Assembly (NCBI GenBank): GCA_965229525.1
Contig: OZ245886.1
Coordinates: forward strand, 1,860,001-1,924,000
Direction of reading: 5' to 3'
From: HXMU1420-13 sp965229525
Lineage (GTDB): Bacteria > Bacteroidota > Rhodothermia > Balneolales > Balneolaceae
DNA: 64,000 bases
The notes under the pieces were generated by a model. The model was given only the letters and a program-made list of their open reading frames with translations, did not search any database and had not been told where the DNA came from. Both the position numbers and the translations under genes were made by a program. Of this stretch, positions 54,309 through 63,010 are shown piece after piece. Positions within the stretch are counted from its first letter, which is position 1, and every line of letters begins with the position of its first letter.

Positions 54309-55355
54309 ATGGAATTAGGTCTATACAGTTTTGTAGAAAATAGTAAAAACGAAAGAACCGGAGAGCAAAGAAGTCCGGAGCAACGAGTTCAGGATTTGAT
54401 GGAAGAAATAAAACTCGCTGATGATATTGGATTGGATGTTTTTGCAATAGGTGAGCATCATCGGGAAGAGTTTGTAGCCTCAAATCCGGCAACATTATTA
54501 GCCGCTGCGGCGACCATCACTCAGAATATTAAATTAACAAGTTCTGTAACGGTGTTAGGATCCGATGACCCCGTTCGTGTTTACCAGGAATTTGCCACCC
54601 TCGATTTGCTATCAAAAGGAAGAGCAGAAATAATTGTTGGACGTGGTTCATTTATTGAATCTTTCCCACTCTTTGGATATGATCTATCTACCTATGAAGA
54701 ATTATTTGAAGAGAAGTTAGAGCTTCTGCTTAAATTGAGAAAAGAAAACCCCATAACATGGGAAGGAAAGTATCGATCGGCGATTAATAATCTTGGGATA
54801 TATCCTCAACCAATTCAGGAAAAATTACCAATCTGGAGAGCAGTTGGAGGGACCCCAAAATCAGCGTATATAACAGGGGCACTGGGTTTACCATTAGCGT
54901 TGGCAATTATTGGCGGATACCCAGAGCAGTTTGTACAGTTTGCAGAAATTCATCGCCAGGCAGCGGCTCAGCATGGCTTTGAAAAACCAAAACTAAGTAT
55001 TAATTCACATGGTTTTATAGCTGAAGATCATAAACAGGCCGTAGATAGTGCATTTCCAAATTTCAAACAAACGATGGATAAAATTGGGCAGGAAAGAGGG
55101 TGGCCACCTATGCTGAGAAATCAGTTTGAAGCTTCCACTACTTTACAAGGAGCAAATTTTGTTGGAAGTCCACAGGCAGTGATCGACAAAATTATGTATC
55201 AACATGAGTTGTTTAATCATGATCGCTTCCTTATGAAAATGACCATCGGGAGTTTCACTCATGAAGAAATTATGCGATCGATAGAGCTATTCGGAAAAGA
55301 AGTAGCTCCGGTAATCAAAAAGGAAATTCAACCAAATACTGAGAATGTAATATAG
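54309..55355 (+). CDS. LLM-class (luciferase-like) flavin-dependent oxidoreductase
   Basis: A 348-aa FMN-dependent TIM-barrel protein: M-E-L-G-L-Y-S-F at the start, I-G-E-H-H-R-E near 55, L-A-A-A-A-T-I-T near 72, and G-R-A-E-I-I-V-G-R-G-S near 113 are typical of the bacterial luciferase-like monooxygenase family. Substrate is unknown. It is a single gene whose 3' end is one base from the convergent fructosamine kinase gene. Confidence 0.9.
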   Translation: MELGLYSFVENSKNERTGEQRSPEQRVQDLMEEIKLADDIGLDVFAIGEHHREEFVASNPATLLAAAATITQNIKLTSSVTVLGSDDPVRVYQEFATLDLLSKGRAEIIVGRGSFIESFPLFGYDLSTYEELFEEKLELLLKLRKENPITWEGKYRSAINNLGIYPQPIQEKLPIWRAVGGTPKSAYITGALGLPLALAIIGGYPEQFVQFAEIHRQAAAQHGFEKPKLSINSHGFIAEDHKQAVDSAFPNFKQTMDKIGQERGWPPMLRNQFEASTTLQGANFVGSPQAVIDKIMYQHELFNHDRFLMKMTIGSFTHEEIMRSIELFGKEVAPVIKKEIQPNTENVI

Positions 55356-55356
55356 A

Positions 55357-56205
55357 TCAGAAAAACTGTTTGAGAAGACGAGCGGCTTGTTCAATATATC
55401 CGCCACCAAATAAGTTTGCGTGAACTAGAATTGGATATAAGTTACAGAGCTTAATTCGCTCTTCAACTCCATCTTCTAAAGGATATATATCGTTATACCC
55501 AGCATAAAACTGCCGATCAAATCCACCAAAAAGACGAGTCATTGCAATATCCATTTCACGATGACCATAATAGACGGCAGGATCATATATCGCTGTTTCT
55601 CCATCTTTTGTCCACATATAATTGCCATTCCATAGATCACCATGCAAAAGAGCTGGTGGTTCATCTGGAAACCTGACATAGGTGAAGTTCATTACACGAT
55701 CAAAAATGGATGATAGGGATCGGTCAATTTTACCTGCATCAATTGCGATTTTGACTTGAGGCTCAATTCGTTCTCGAACAAAAAAATCTAACCAATCAGC
55801 ATAGAATTGATTTGATTGAGGTAGCCGACCAATGTAATTACTATGATCTAAACCAAAGAGTTCATTCGATTTTTTATGCATCATAGCTAACTTACTTCCA
55901 AATAAGTAAGAGTTTCCTGAGTGTCCTTCTTCAATAAAGTTCAATAGAAGAAAATCATCACCCATCAGAATGATATCAGGAATTACTAGTCCGCAGTCGG
56001 CTGAAGCAAGTAAGTTTAGTCCACTTGCCTCTGCTTTAAACATATCTTTTGGTGAAGACTCATTCCATTTTAAAAAGAAAACGCCAGCTTCGGTTTGAAG
56101 TCTGGCGCTTTGATTAATATCTCCACCGGTAACAGTCTGCGTTGAGGTTATTTTAGCATTTAAATGCTCCTCAATTGCAAACTGTATGGTTATAGGTAGA
56201 TGCAA
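55357..56205 (-). CDS. Fructosamine kinase family protein
   Basis: A 282-aa protein-kinase-fold enzyme that phosphorylates sugar adducts on proteins to trigger deglycation. Visible are the F-F-L-K-W ATP lysine near 50, catalytic L-L-H-G-D-L-W-N-G-N near 187 and the metal Asp in I-Y-D-P-A-V-Y-Y-G-H-R-E near 205. It starts directly after fabF on the same strand with no intergenic space, so the two are probably co-transcribed. Confidence 0.9.
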   Translation of the reverse strand: MHLPITIQFAIEEHLNAKITSTQTVTGGDINQSARLQTEAGVFFLKWNESSPKDMFKAEASGLNLLASADCGLVIPDIILMGDDFLLLNFIEEGHSGNSYLFGSKLAMMHKKSNELFGLDHSNYIGRLPQSNQFYADWLDFFVRERIEPQVKIAIDAGKIDRSLSSIFDRVMNFTYVRFPDEPPALLHGDLWNGNYMWTKDGETAIYDPAVYYGHREMDIAMTRLFGGFDRQFYAGYNDIYPLEDGVEERIKLCNLYPILVHANLFGGGYIEQAARLLKQFF

Positions 56206-57447
56206 TTATGAGGCCGGCCCAAAGATTACAATGGTATTATGACCTCCAAATCCAAAAGTATCGCTCATCACATAATTGATTTCACGCTCTTTAGCTTCAT
56301 TTATCACGATATCCAAGCCTTCTGTGGCAGGATCCATATTTTCCACATTTATGGTGGGAGGGATTAAGTTATGCTCCATAGCTTTGATACCAGCAATCGC
56401 TTCAACAGCACCGGCAGCTCCAAGTAAGTGCCCCGTCATAGATTTTGTACCACTGATACTTGGGTTTGCATCACTATCACCAATAACAGCACGAATAGCT
56501 TTTAATTCGCTGATATCACCAACTGGAGTACTTGTAGCGTGTGCATTAATGTAATCGATATCAGAAATAGTTAAACCCGCCTCTTCGAGTGCCAATTCTA
56601 TTGCATTTCTTGCGCCAAGTCCCTCCGGGTGGGTAGCTGAAAGGTGATAGGCATCAGCAGTACTTGCTGCACCTAATACTTCACAAATGATGTTTGCTCC
56701 ACGTGCTTTTGCATGCTCATATTCTTCGAATATTAACGCACCTGAACCTTCGCCCATTACGAAGCCATCGCGACCGGTATCAAATGGGCGAGATGCTGCT
56801 GTTGGCTCATCATTATTGGTTGATAATGCTTTCATTGCTGAGAACCCACCTACCGAGGCATTAGTTATAGCCGCTTCTGAGCCTCCAGTTACAATTACAT
56901 CAGCTTTGCCTAATCGGATGTAGTTGAAGGCATCCATCATGGCATTGTTTGAAGATGCACATGCGGAAGTAACTGTTTGATTGATACCCATAAACCCAAA
57001 TTTAATAGCCACTATACCTGATGCCATATTTGGGATGGTTTTTGGAGTGTAATATGGACTGAATCTTGGAATTCTATTTCGATCTGCGAAATCCAATAAT
57101 TCATCTTCAAAAGTTTCAAACCCGCCTACTCCGGTACCCCATATAACACCGGTTCTGGTTTTATCAATGTTTTCAAGGTCTAGCCCAGAATCTTCGATGG
57201 CTTGAAGGCTTGTGTAAAGTGCATAGACTACATACGAATCATTCTTTCGAACTTCTTTGCGATCTAAAGTTTGGCTTGGATCGAAGTCTTTTAGTTCATG
57301 TGCAAAACGAGTTTTAAAATGTTCTGCATTAAATTTAGTGATTGGACCAGCTCCACTTACTCCATTTTTTAATGATTCCCAAAATGAATCCACATCATTT
57401 CCAATTGGGGTTAATGCTCCAAGGCCCGTAACAACAACTCTTTTCAT
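56206..57447 (-). CDS. fabF: Beta-ketoacyl-ACP synthase II
   Basis: Condenses malonyl-ACP with growing acyl-ACP in fatty-acid synthesis. The 413-aa thiolase-fold protein has catalytic Cys in T-S-A-C-A-S-S-N-N-A near 164, His in N-A-H-A-T-S-T-P-V-G-D near 303 and His in G-H-L-L-G-A-A-G-A near 340, plus the Phe-rich gate D-T-F-G-F-G-G-H near 398. Unlike many genomes it has no acpP next to it; its neighbours are a TetR gene (21 bases upstream) and fructosamine kinase. Confidence 0.95.
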   Translation of the reverse strand: MKRVVVTGLGALTPIGNDVDSFWESLKNGVSGAGPITKFNAEHFKTRFAHELKDFDPSQTLDRKEVRKNDSYVVYALYTSLQAIEDSGLDLENIDKTRTGVIWGTGVGGFETFEDELLDFADRNRIPRFSPYYTPKTIPNMASGIVAIKFGFMGINQTVTSACASSNNAMMDAFNYIRLGKADVIVTGGSEAAITNASVGGFSAMKALSTNNDEPTAASRPFDTGRDGFVMGEGSGALIFEEYEHAKARGANIICEVLGAASTADAYHLSATHPEGLGARNAIELALEEAGLTISDIDYINAHATSTPVGDISELKAIRAVIGDSDANPSISGTKSMTGHLLGAAGAVEAIAGIKAMEHNLIPPTINVENMDPATEGLDIVINEAKEREINYVMSDTFGFGGHNTIVIFGPAS

Positions 57448-57468
57448 GGTACTTATTAGTAGGTAAGT

Positions 57469-58023
57469 TTATTTAGATATCCTTCTAAGGATGTTTTGTT
57501 TTATTGCTGCAAAGTGATCGCTTCCAGTAATTCTACTTAATTGGGTGGCAGCAAATATACTTGTTAAGATAGTCAATGCTTCTGAATTAGGCGTATCTGA
57601 AAGTTCAATTGTTTCATCTTTTAATCCGGCTTCCAATGTTGTGGCAATCCAATTAATAACCTTTTGAGTAAATCCAGTCATTGCTTCCTGGATTTCTTCA
57701 TTCATTGCATTCCAATCGGTGGCAAATGCACCAATTACACAAATCCTTCCAGTTTGTTGAATTGAAGTGTAGAAATTCAGGAAGAATTTAATTTTCGAAA
57801 TCGCAGTCTTTTCCGAGACTTTTTCAACAAATCGATCAAAACTTTCCTCATGAAACTTTACAACTTCTAGCGCCAAATCTGGCTTGCTCGGAAAATGATA
57901 ATGAATAGCAGCATTCTTGATTCCGAGCGGTTTTGAAATGTCTTTATAGCTGAAGGCATTATATCCATTCGAGCGGATAAACTCGTCAGCTAGCAATGTG
58001 ATTTGCTCTTTTGTGGTACTCAT
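57469..58023 (-). CDS. TetR/AcrR-family transcriptional regulator
   Basis: A 184-aa regulator. The N-terminal helix-turn-helix (about 8-52) contains the typical Y-K-D-I-S-K-P-L-G-I-K-N-A-A-I-H-Y-H-F-P-S-K recognition helix, followed by an all-helical ligand domain. It lies 21 bases upstream of fabF and 51 bases downstream of the phosphatase gene on the same strand, so control of fabF or of the whole set is possible. Confidence 0.92.
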   Translation of the reverse strand: MSTTKEQITLLADEFIRSNGYNAFSYKDISKPLGIKNAAIHYHFPSKPDLALEVVKFHEESFDRFVEKVSEKTAISKIKFFLNFYTSIQQTGRICVIGAFATDWNAMNEEIQEAMTGFTQKVINWIATTLEAGLKDETIELSDTPNSEALTILTSIFAATQLSRITGSDHFAAIKQNILRRISK

Positions 58024-58074
58024 ATACTTATCAGTGAATAAGTTATGATACTGACATATAGATAAGTAAGCAAA

Positions 58075-58593
58075 TTATTGTTTAATAGCTTTCTCTAGCT
58101 GATCGAGGAGTGAATTGCAAGAGCGTTCTAAAATCTGATATACATTTTCAAAGCCTTTCATTCCGCCATAGTAGGGATCGGGAACATTTCCATCTTCCGG
58201 ATTTGGATCAAAATCTCGCATCATGAACATCTTGCCAGAAAATCGATTATTACGGTCCATATAGTTTAAATTATGCATGTTAGAGGTGTCCATCGGGAGT
58301 ATTAAATCAAAATCCTCAAAATCTGAATACTCAAATTGTCTGGCTCTTGACGGTAATTTTACCCCAAATTGATTAGCTGTAAACTGGCTTTTGCTATTTG
58401 CAGGTTCACCAACATGATACGCGGCTGTTCCCGCAGAATCGATATAAAAATACAATTGTAACCCGCGTTCTCTCACCTTATGAATAAAAATTCCTTCTGC
58501 AGTAGGGCTTCTGCAAATATTGCCAAGGCATACAAATACCACTTTAAATGGGTTCGTGGTTGTTATATCTCTAATATGAGCTAGATGATGCAT
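58075..58593 (-). CDS. Low-molecular-weight protein-tyrosine phosphatase
   Basis: A 172-aa cytosolic phosphatase with the active-site P-loop V-C-L-G-N-I-C-R-S-P-T near residue 22 (C-x5-R) and the general acid in D-P-Y-Y-G-G near 142. Length fits the family. Substrate is unknown. It is divergent from ileS; the intervening 138 bases must hold both promoters, and I see no T-box or other leader there. Confidence 0.93.
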   Translation of the reverse strand: MHHLAHIRDITTTNPFKVVFVCLGNICRSPTAEGIFIHKVRERGLQLYFYIDSAGTAAYHVGEPANSKSQFTANQFGVKLPSRARQFEYSDFEDFDLILPMDTSNMHNLNYMDRNNRFSGKMFMMRDFDPNPEDGNVPDPYYGGMKGFENVYQILERSCNSLLDQLEKAIKQ

Positions 58594-58731
58594 TATTAAT
58601 GTATTTGATTCAATTAAAGATCGTGGATTTAACGATTATTGGCTTAGTAATTTTTTGGTGATCAAATCTCAAGCTTTGCGAAAGTTTGATTATATTTAAG
58701 GCTTATAAACTATTCGCCGCATAACTTTTTT

Positions 58732-61700
58732 ATGGCAAAGAAATTCAAAGAAATTAAGCAGCTTAGTTACCCAAAAATAGAGGTAGAAATTCTTGGGTGG
58801 TGGAAGGAACATGAAATTTTCAAGAAGAGCCTTGATAGCAGAGAGGATGGTATACCGTTCACATTTTTTGAGGGACCACCTACTGCAAATGGTAAACCTG
58901 GTATTCACCACGTATTGGCACGAACAGTTAAAGATTTGTTTTGCCGATATAAGACCTTAAAAGGATTCCGCGTTGATCGTAAAGCTGGTTGGGACACGCA
59001 TGGCCTCCCGGTTGAAATTGAAGTTGAAAAGGAGCTTGGCCTGGAAGGGCGTCATCAGGTAGAGGAATATGGTATTGCAGAATACAACGCGCAGTGCCGT
59101 GAAAGTGTTCTTAAATACAAAGATTTATGGGATGATCTAACCGATCGAATGGGCTATTGGGTGGACCAGGAAAACCCATACGTGACTTTTGAGAATGAAT
59201 ACATAGAATCTGTTTGGTGGGCGTTAAAAACCCTTTTTGAAAAAGATTTACTCTACAAAGGCCATAAAATCCAATGGTATTCCCCAGGAAATGGTACTGT
59301 GCTCTCGTCCCATGAAGTAAGTTTAGGCTATAAGGAAACACAGGATCCGTCCATTTATGTGAAATTCCCGGTTCGTGAAGAAGAAAACACTTTCTTCCTT
59401 GCCTGGACAACAACACCTTGGACGACGATTTCAAACATGGCTCTTACAATCAACCAAAACTTAACCTACGCAAAAGTTGAGTTTGAAGGTGAGAACTATA
59501 TCGTAGCAAAAGATACTGCTGGCAGAGTATTTGGTGAAGAAGCAATTATTATTGAGGAGTATTCTGGACATCAATTACTTGGCCGTACCTACGATCCAAT
59601 CTTTGATTACGCCAAAGATGAAATTGACGCATCGGCTGCATGGAAGGTTATCTCGGCTGAATATGTGACTACTGAAGATGGTACAGGCGTAGTTCATACA
59701 GCACCTGCATTTGGTGCAGATGATTTTGAATCTGGTAAGAAAAACAATATTCCAGTATTCAATCCAATTGACAAAGATGGGAAATTCACCGATCAGGTTC
59801 CTGATTTCTCTGGAATGTGGTTCAAAGATGCGGACAAAGAAATAGCACGAGCCATCAAAGAGAAAGGTTTAATGTTTCGCCACGAGACTTATGTTCACAA
59901 TTATCCATTTGATTGGAGAAAGGGAACTCCCTTGATGAGTTATCCGGTAGAGTCGTGGTTTATTCGTACTACCGCAGTTAAAAAACGGATGGTTGATTTG
60001 AACAAAACCATCAACTGGAAACCAGAGAACACGGGCACAGGTCGATTTGGTACCTGGTTAGAAAACAATGTTGATTGGGCTATTTCTCGGCAACGTTATT
60101 GGGGAACTCCACTTCCAATTTGGCAAAGTGATAAAAACCCGGAGTACGTTGAGTGTATTGGTAGTATTGCTGAATTACGAGAAAAAGCAGGTATTCCTGA
60201 AGATCAAAACGTAGATCTTCACCGCCCATATATAGATGAGTTTACGTGGGAAGCCCCAGATGGCGGAACCATGAGAAGAATTCCGGATCTTTTGGATGTT
60301 TGGTTTGATTCAGGGGCAATGCCTTTCGCTCAATGGCATTATCCCTTCGATCATGACCATGAGTTTAGCTATAGCTTTCCAGCAGATTTTATTGCAGAAG
60401 GTGTAGATCAAACAAGAGGATGGTTTTACACGCTTCATGCATTAGGAACTATGTTATTTGATGAAGTTGCATTCAAAAATGTAGTTTCAAATGGATTGGT
60501 TCTCGATGAAAAAGGTGAGAAAATGTCCAAATCAAAAGGAAATGCGGTAGATCCTTTTGACGTTATTAGCCAGTTTGGTGCTGATACTGTTCGTTGGTAT
60601 TTAATGAGTAATTCTGCTCCATGGGAAAACCGCAAGTTCAGTTTAGAAGGCCTTAAAGAAGTTCAAAGGAAATTCTTTAACACGCTAGTGAATACCTATT
60701 CTTTCTTTGCTATGTACGCAAATATTGATGGCTTCACTTATTCAGGCTCTCAAATTCCAATATCAGAGCGACCTGAAATTGATCAATGGATAATTTCGCG
60801 ATTGAATACCACCGTGAAATTGATGGAAGAGTATTTCGAAGAATATGAGCCAACAAAAGCTGCTCGTGAAATGGAGCAGTTTACCGAGGAATTAAGCAAT
60901 TGGTATGTTCGTAGAAACCGTCGCCGTTTCTGGAAATCAGGAACAACTCTGGATAAAACAGCGGCATATCAGACTCTATACGAATGTCTAAAGAATATGA
61001 GTAGAATGATGAGCCCAATTGCTCCATTTATGGGCGAGTGGATTTACCAGCGATTAAATGAAGTTTCGGAATTGGATGAGCAATCTGTGCACCTATCATT
61101 TTTCCCGACGGTAGAAGAAACAGCCATTTTCAAAGCGCTTGAGCACAAGATGGATATGGCCCGATTGATTTCGTCGATTGTACTTAGAATTCGAAACCAA
61201 ATTGATGTAAATGTTCGACAGCCATTAGCTCGAATAATTCTACCCATTAAAGATGAGGTTGAACGTCAGGCTATTTTGTCTGTGAAAGATATCATTTTGG
61301 AAGAAGTGAATGTAAAAGACATTCAGTTTGTAGACGACGACTCCGGAATTGTGCATAAAACCGCAAAACCGAACTACCCCTTGCTTGGTAAGAAGTTAGG
61401 GCCTAAGATGAAAGCAGTTGCTGGAAAAGTAAATCAGTTTGATACAGAAACAATTACTAATTTTGAGCTTCAAGGCTTCATCGATATTGAACTAGAAGAT
61501 GGAGAAAATGTTCGACTGGATGCGGAGGAACTCGATATCATTAGAACGGGTCTGGAAGGCTGGCAAGTTGAAACAGAGCGCGGACTAAGTGTAGCAGTTG
61601 ATACCGAAATTTCTCATGATTTGAGAATTGAGGGTTTAACCAGAGAGTTTGTGAATCGAGTACAAAGCATGCGAAAAGAAGCAGATTTTGATGTAATCGA

Positions 61701-61893
61701 CCGAATTTCTATTGGGTTTCAAGGCGAGGAACTTCTCAAAGAAGCCGTCGTTTCTATGAGCGATTACATCAAAGAAGAAACTTTAGCTGAAGAAATTCAG
61801 CTCAATGAGTTGGAAGTTTCCGACTTTGTAAAAACATGGGAAATTGGTGACGGTGAATGCACCATTTCTGTGCGAAGAAACATTAATTCGTAA
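58732..61893 (+). CDS. ileS: Isoleucyl-tRNA synthetase
   Basis: Charges tRNA-Ile. The 1053-aa class I synthetase has the HIGH-type motif G-K-P-G-I-H-H-V-L-A near 60, the editing domain (about 190-400, with T-T-P-W-T and G-T-G-V-V-H-T-A-P-A-F-G), and K-M-S-K-S-K-G-N near 598, then a tRNA-binding helical C-terminal part. The length and lack of a C-terminal Cys cluster point to the longer (type 2-like) bacterial form. The stop overlaps the Shine-Dalgarno of the next gene. Confidence 0.97.
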   Translation: MAKKFKEIKQLSYPKIEVEILGWWKEHEIFKKSLDSREDGIPFTFFEGPPTANGKPGIHHVLARTVKDLFCRYKTLKGFRVDRKAGWDTHGLPVEIEVEKELGLEGRHQVEEYGIAEYNAQCRESVLKYKDLWDDLTDRMGYWVDQENPYVTFENEYIESVWWALKTLFEKDLLYKGHKIQWYSPGNGTVLSSHEVSLGYKETQDPSIYVKFPVREEENTFFLAWTTTPWTTISNMALTINQNLTYAKVEFEGENYIVAKDTAGRVFGEEAIIIEEYSGHQLLGRTYDPIFDYAKDEIDASAAWKVISAEYVTTEDGTGVVHTAPAFGADDFESGKKNNIPVFNPIDKDGKFTDQVPDFSGMWFKDADKEIARAIKEKGLMFRHETYVHNYPFDWRKGTPLMSYPVESWFIRTTAVKKRMVDLNKTINWKPENTGTGRFGTWLENNVDWAISRQRYWGTPLPIWQSDKNPEYVECIGSIAELREKAGIPEDQNVDLHRPYIDEFTWEAPDGGTMRRIPDLLDVWFDSGAMPFAQWHYPFDHDHEFSYSFPADFIAEGVDQTRGWFYTLHALGTMLFDEVAFKNVVSNGLVLDEKGEKMSKSKGNAVDPFDVISQFGADTVRWYLMSNSAPWENRKFSLEGLKEVQRKFFNTLVNTYSFFAMYANIDGFTYSGSQIPISERPEIDQWIISRLNTTVKLMEEYFEEYEPTKAAREMEQFTEELSNWYVRRNRRRFWKSGTTLDKTAAYQTLYECLKNMSRMMSPIAPFMGEWIYQRLNEVSELDEQSVHLSFFPTVEETAIFKALEHKMDMARLISSIVLRIRNQIDVNVRQPLARIILPIKDEVERQAILSVKDIILEEVNVKDIQFVDDDSGIVHKTAKPNYPLLGKKLGPKMKAVAGKVNQFDTETITNFELQGFIDIELEDGENVRLDAEELDIIRTGLEGWQVETERGLSVAVDTEISHDLRIEGLTREFVNRVQSMRKEADFDVIDRISIGFQGEELLKEAVVSMSDYIKEETLAEEIQLNELEVSDFVKTWEIGDGECTISVRRNINS

Positions 61894-61897
61894 GGAG
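61892..61897 (+). promoter_or_regulatory. Strong Shine-Dalgarno of the DksA-like gene
   Basis: AAGGAG seven bases before the ATG at 61905, partly within the ileS stop codon. It fixes the start and shows that canonical Shine-Dalgarno pairing is used in this organism. Confidence 0.85.
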
Positions 61898-61904
61898 CAA
61901 GAAG

Positions 61905-62306
61905 ATGGCTGAAAAACCTATTGAAGAAAATACCCGAATATCCCCTTATAACGACGAGGAGCTTGAATACTTCCGCGGAATAATCCTTAAAAAAAGAGAT
62001 GCAGCCGAAGAAGAGTTAGAAACCCTTCAAAGAACGCTTCGCGAGAGTATGGAGAATTCTTCGGATGAATCCGCATATTCATTTCATATGGCTGATGCAG
62101 GAACAGATGCTCAGGAACGAGAGAAAACCTACATGTTGTTCAATCGTACACGTAAGTTTGTCAAATATCTGGACGATGCAATTAAAAGAATTGACAATAA
62201 AACGTACGGAGTGTGTAAAGTAACTGGTAAGAAGATATCTAAAGGTCGTTTAGAAGCAGTTCCGCATACTCAATTAAGTATTGAAGCGAAATTGAAACGT
62301 CGTTAA
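61905..62306 (+). CDS. DksA/TraR-family transcription factor with reduced zinc site
   Basis: A 133-aa protein with a coiled-coil N-terminal part (about 18-60), D-A-G-T-D-A-Q-E-R-E, and the C-terminal Y-G-V-C-K-V-T-G-K-K-I...R-L-E-A-V-P-H-T motif of DksA/TraR proteins. Only one of the four zinc Cys remains, as is common in Bacteroidota homologues. It probably binds the RNA polymerase secondary channel, possibly with ppGpp. It lies between ileS and lspA with gaps of about ten bases, so one operon. Confidence 0.9.
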   Translation: MAEKPIEENTRISPYNDEELEYFRGIILKKRDAAEEELETLQRTLRESMENSSDESAYSFHMADAGTDAQEREKTYMLFNRTRKFVKYLDDAIKRIDNKTYGVCKVTGKKISKGRLEAVPHTQLSIEAKLKRR

Positions 62307-62316
62307 ATCCGAGTCA

Positions 62317-62910
62317 TTGACCCGAGCCAAATTATTCGCCCTATTTACTCCGGCAGTAATAATTATTGCCATTGATCAATGGACCAAATGGATAGTGAGA
62401 ACTACACCCGATCTTCATAGGTACGATATTATAGAGGGTTGGTTAATGTTTTACTATACCAAAAATTCCGGGATGGCTTTAGGTATTGATATCCTGGATA
62501 CTCACATAGTAAGTTTAATTTCTATTACTGCAACACTGGGTATAATTGCCTATCTATTGTATACCATCAAAGAATCACCAATCAGTTATTTGCTCCTTAT
62601 GGGATTGGTGATAGGTGGAGCTTTTGGTAATATTATCGACCGACTTACTATGGCTTATGTGGGTGGTTATGGTGGTCTATTAGATGGTCACGTCGTTGAT
62701 TTTATCTTTTTCTATCTCAAAGTTTTCGATCGAACACTATTCCCCTACATCTTTAATGTAGCTGATATAGCCATTTCTGTATCGATATTTACACTACTTA
62801 TTTTTAATCGAAAATTCTTTCCTAAAGAAGACCTGGAGAACGATGAAAGGGAATCTGGATCTAATGAAGTGGCTCCGGATATTCAAATTGATACTCCTGC
62901 AAAAGATTAA
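62317..62910 (+). CDS. lspA: Lipoprotein signal peptidase (signal peptidase II)
   Basis: Inner-membrane aspartyl peptidase that cleaves lipoprotein signals. The 197-aa protein has four membrane helices and the conserved D-Q-W-T-K near residue 21, N-S-G-M-A-L-G near 50, G-N-I-I-D-R-L near 105 and F-N-V-A-D-I-A near 147, the last two giving the catalytic Asp pair. The start is TTG. The hydrophilic C-terminal tail is longer than in E. coli. It would process the several lipoproteins encoded in this window. Confidence 0.95.
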   Translation: MTRAKLFALFTPAVIIIAIDQWTKWIVRTTPDLHRYDIIEGWLMFYYTKNSGMALGIDILDTHIVSLISITATLGIIAYLLYTIKESPISYLLLMGLVIGGAFGNIIDRLTMAYVGGYGGLLDGHVVDFIFFYLKVFDRTLFPYIFNVADIAISVSIFTLLIFNRKFFPKEDLENDERESGSNEVAPDIQIDTPAKD

Positions 62911-63010
62911 TTCAGTTCTGAATTAAATACACCACATTTATTGCCGATAAGATTTCTGGTACAGTATGTAATTGAAATCTTTATATGTATAAAAATATCA
63001 AAGAGGCAAT

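Noticed and set aside
58594..58731. T-box or Ile leader peptide upstream of ileS
   Set aside because: No T-box core, no terminator hairpin and no short frame rich in Ile codons found in this region.
62907..62926. Perfect inverted repeat TTAATTCAG/CTGAATTAA at the lspA stop
   Set aside because: AT-rich with a two-base spacer and no T-run, so not convincing as a terminator; recorded only as a short palindrome.
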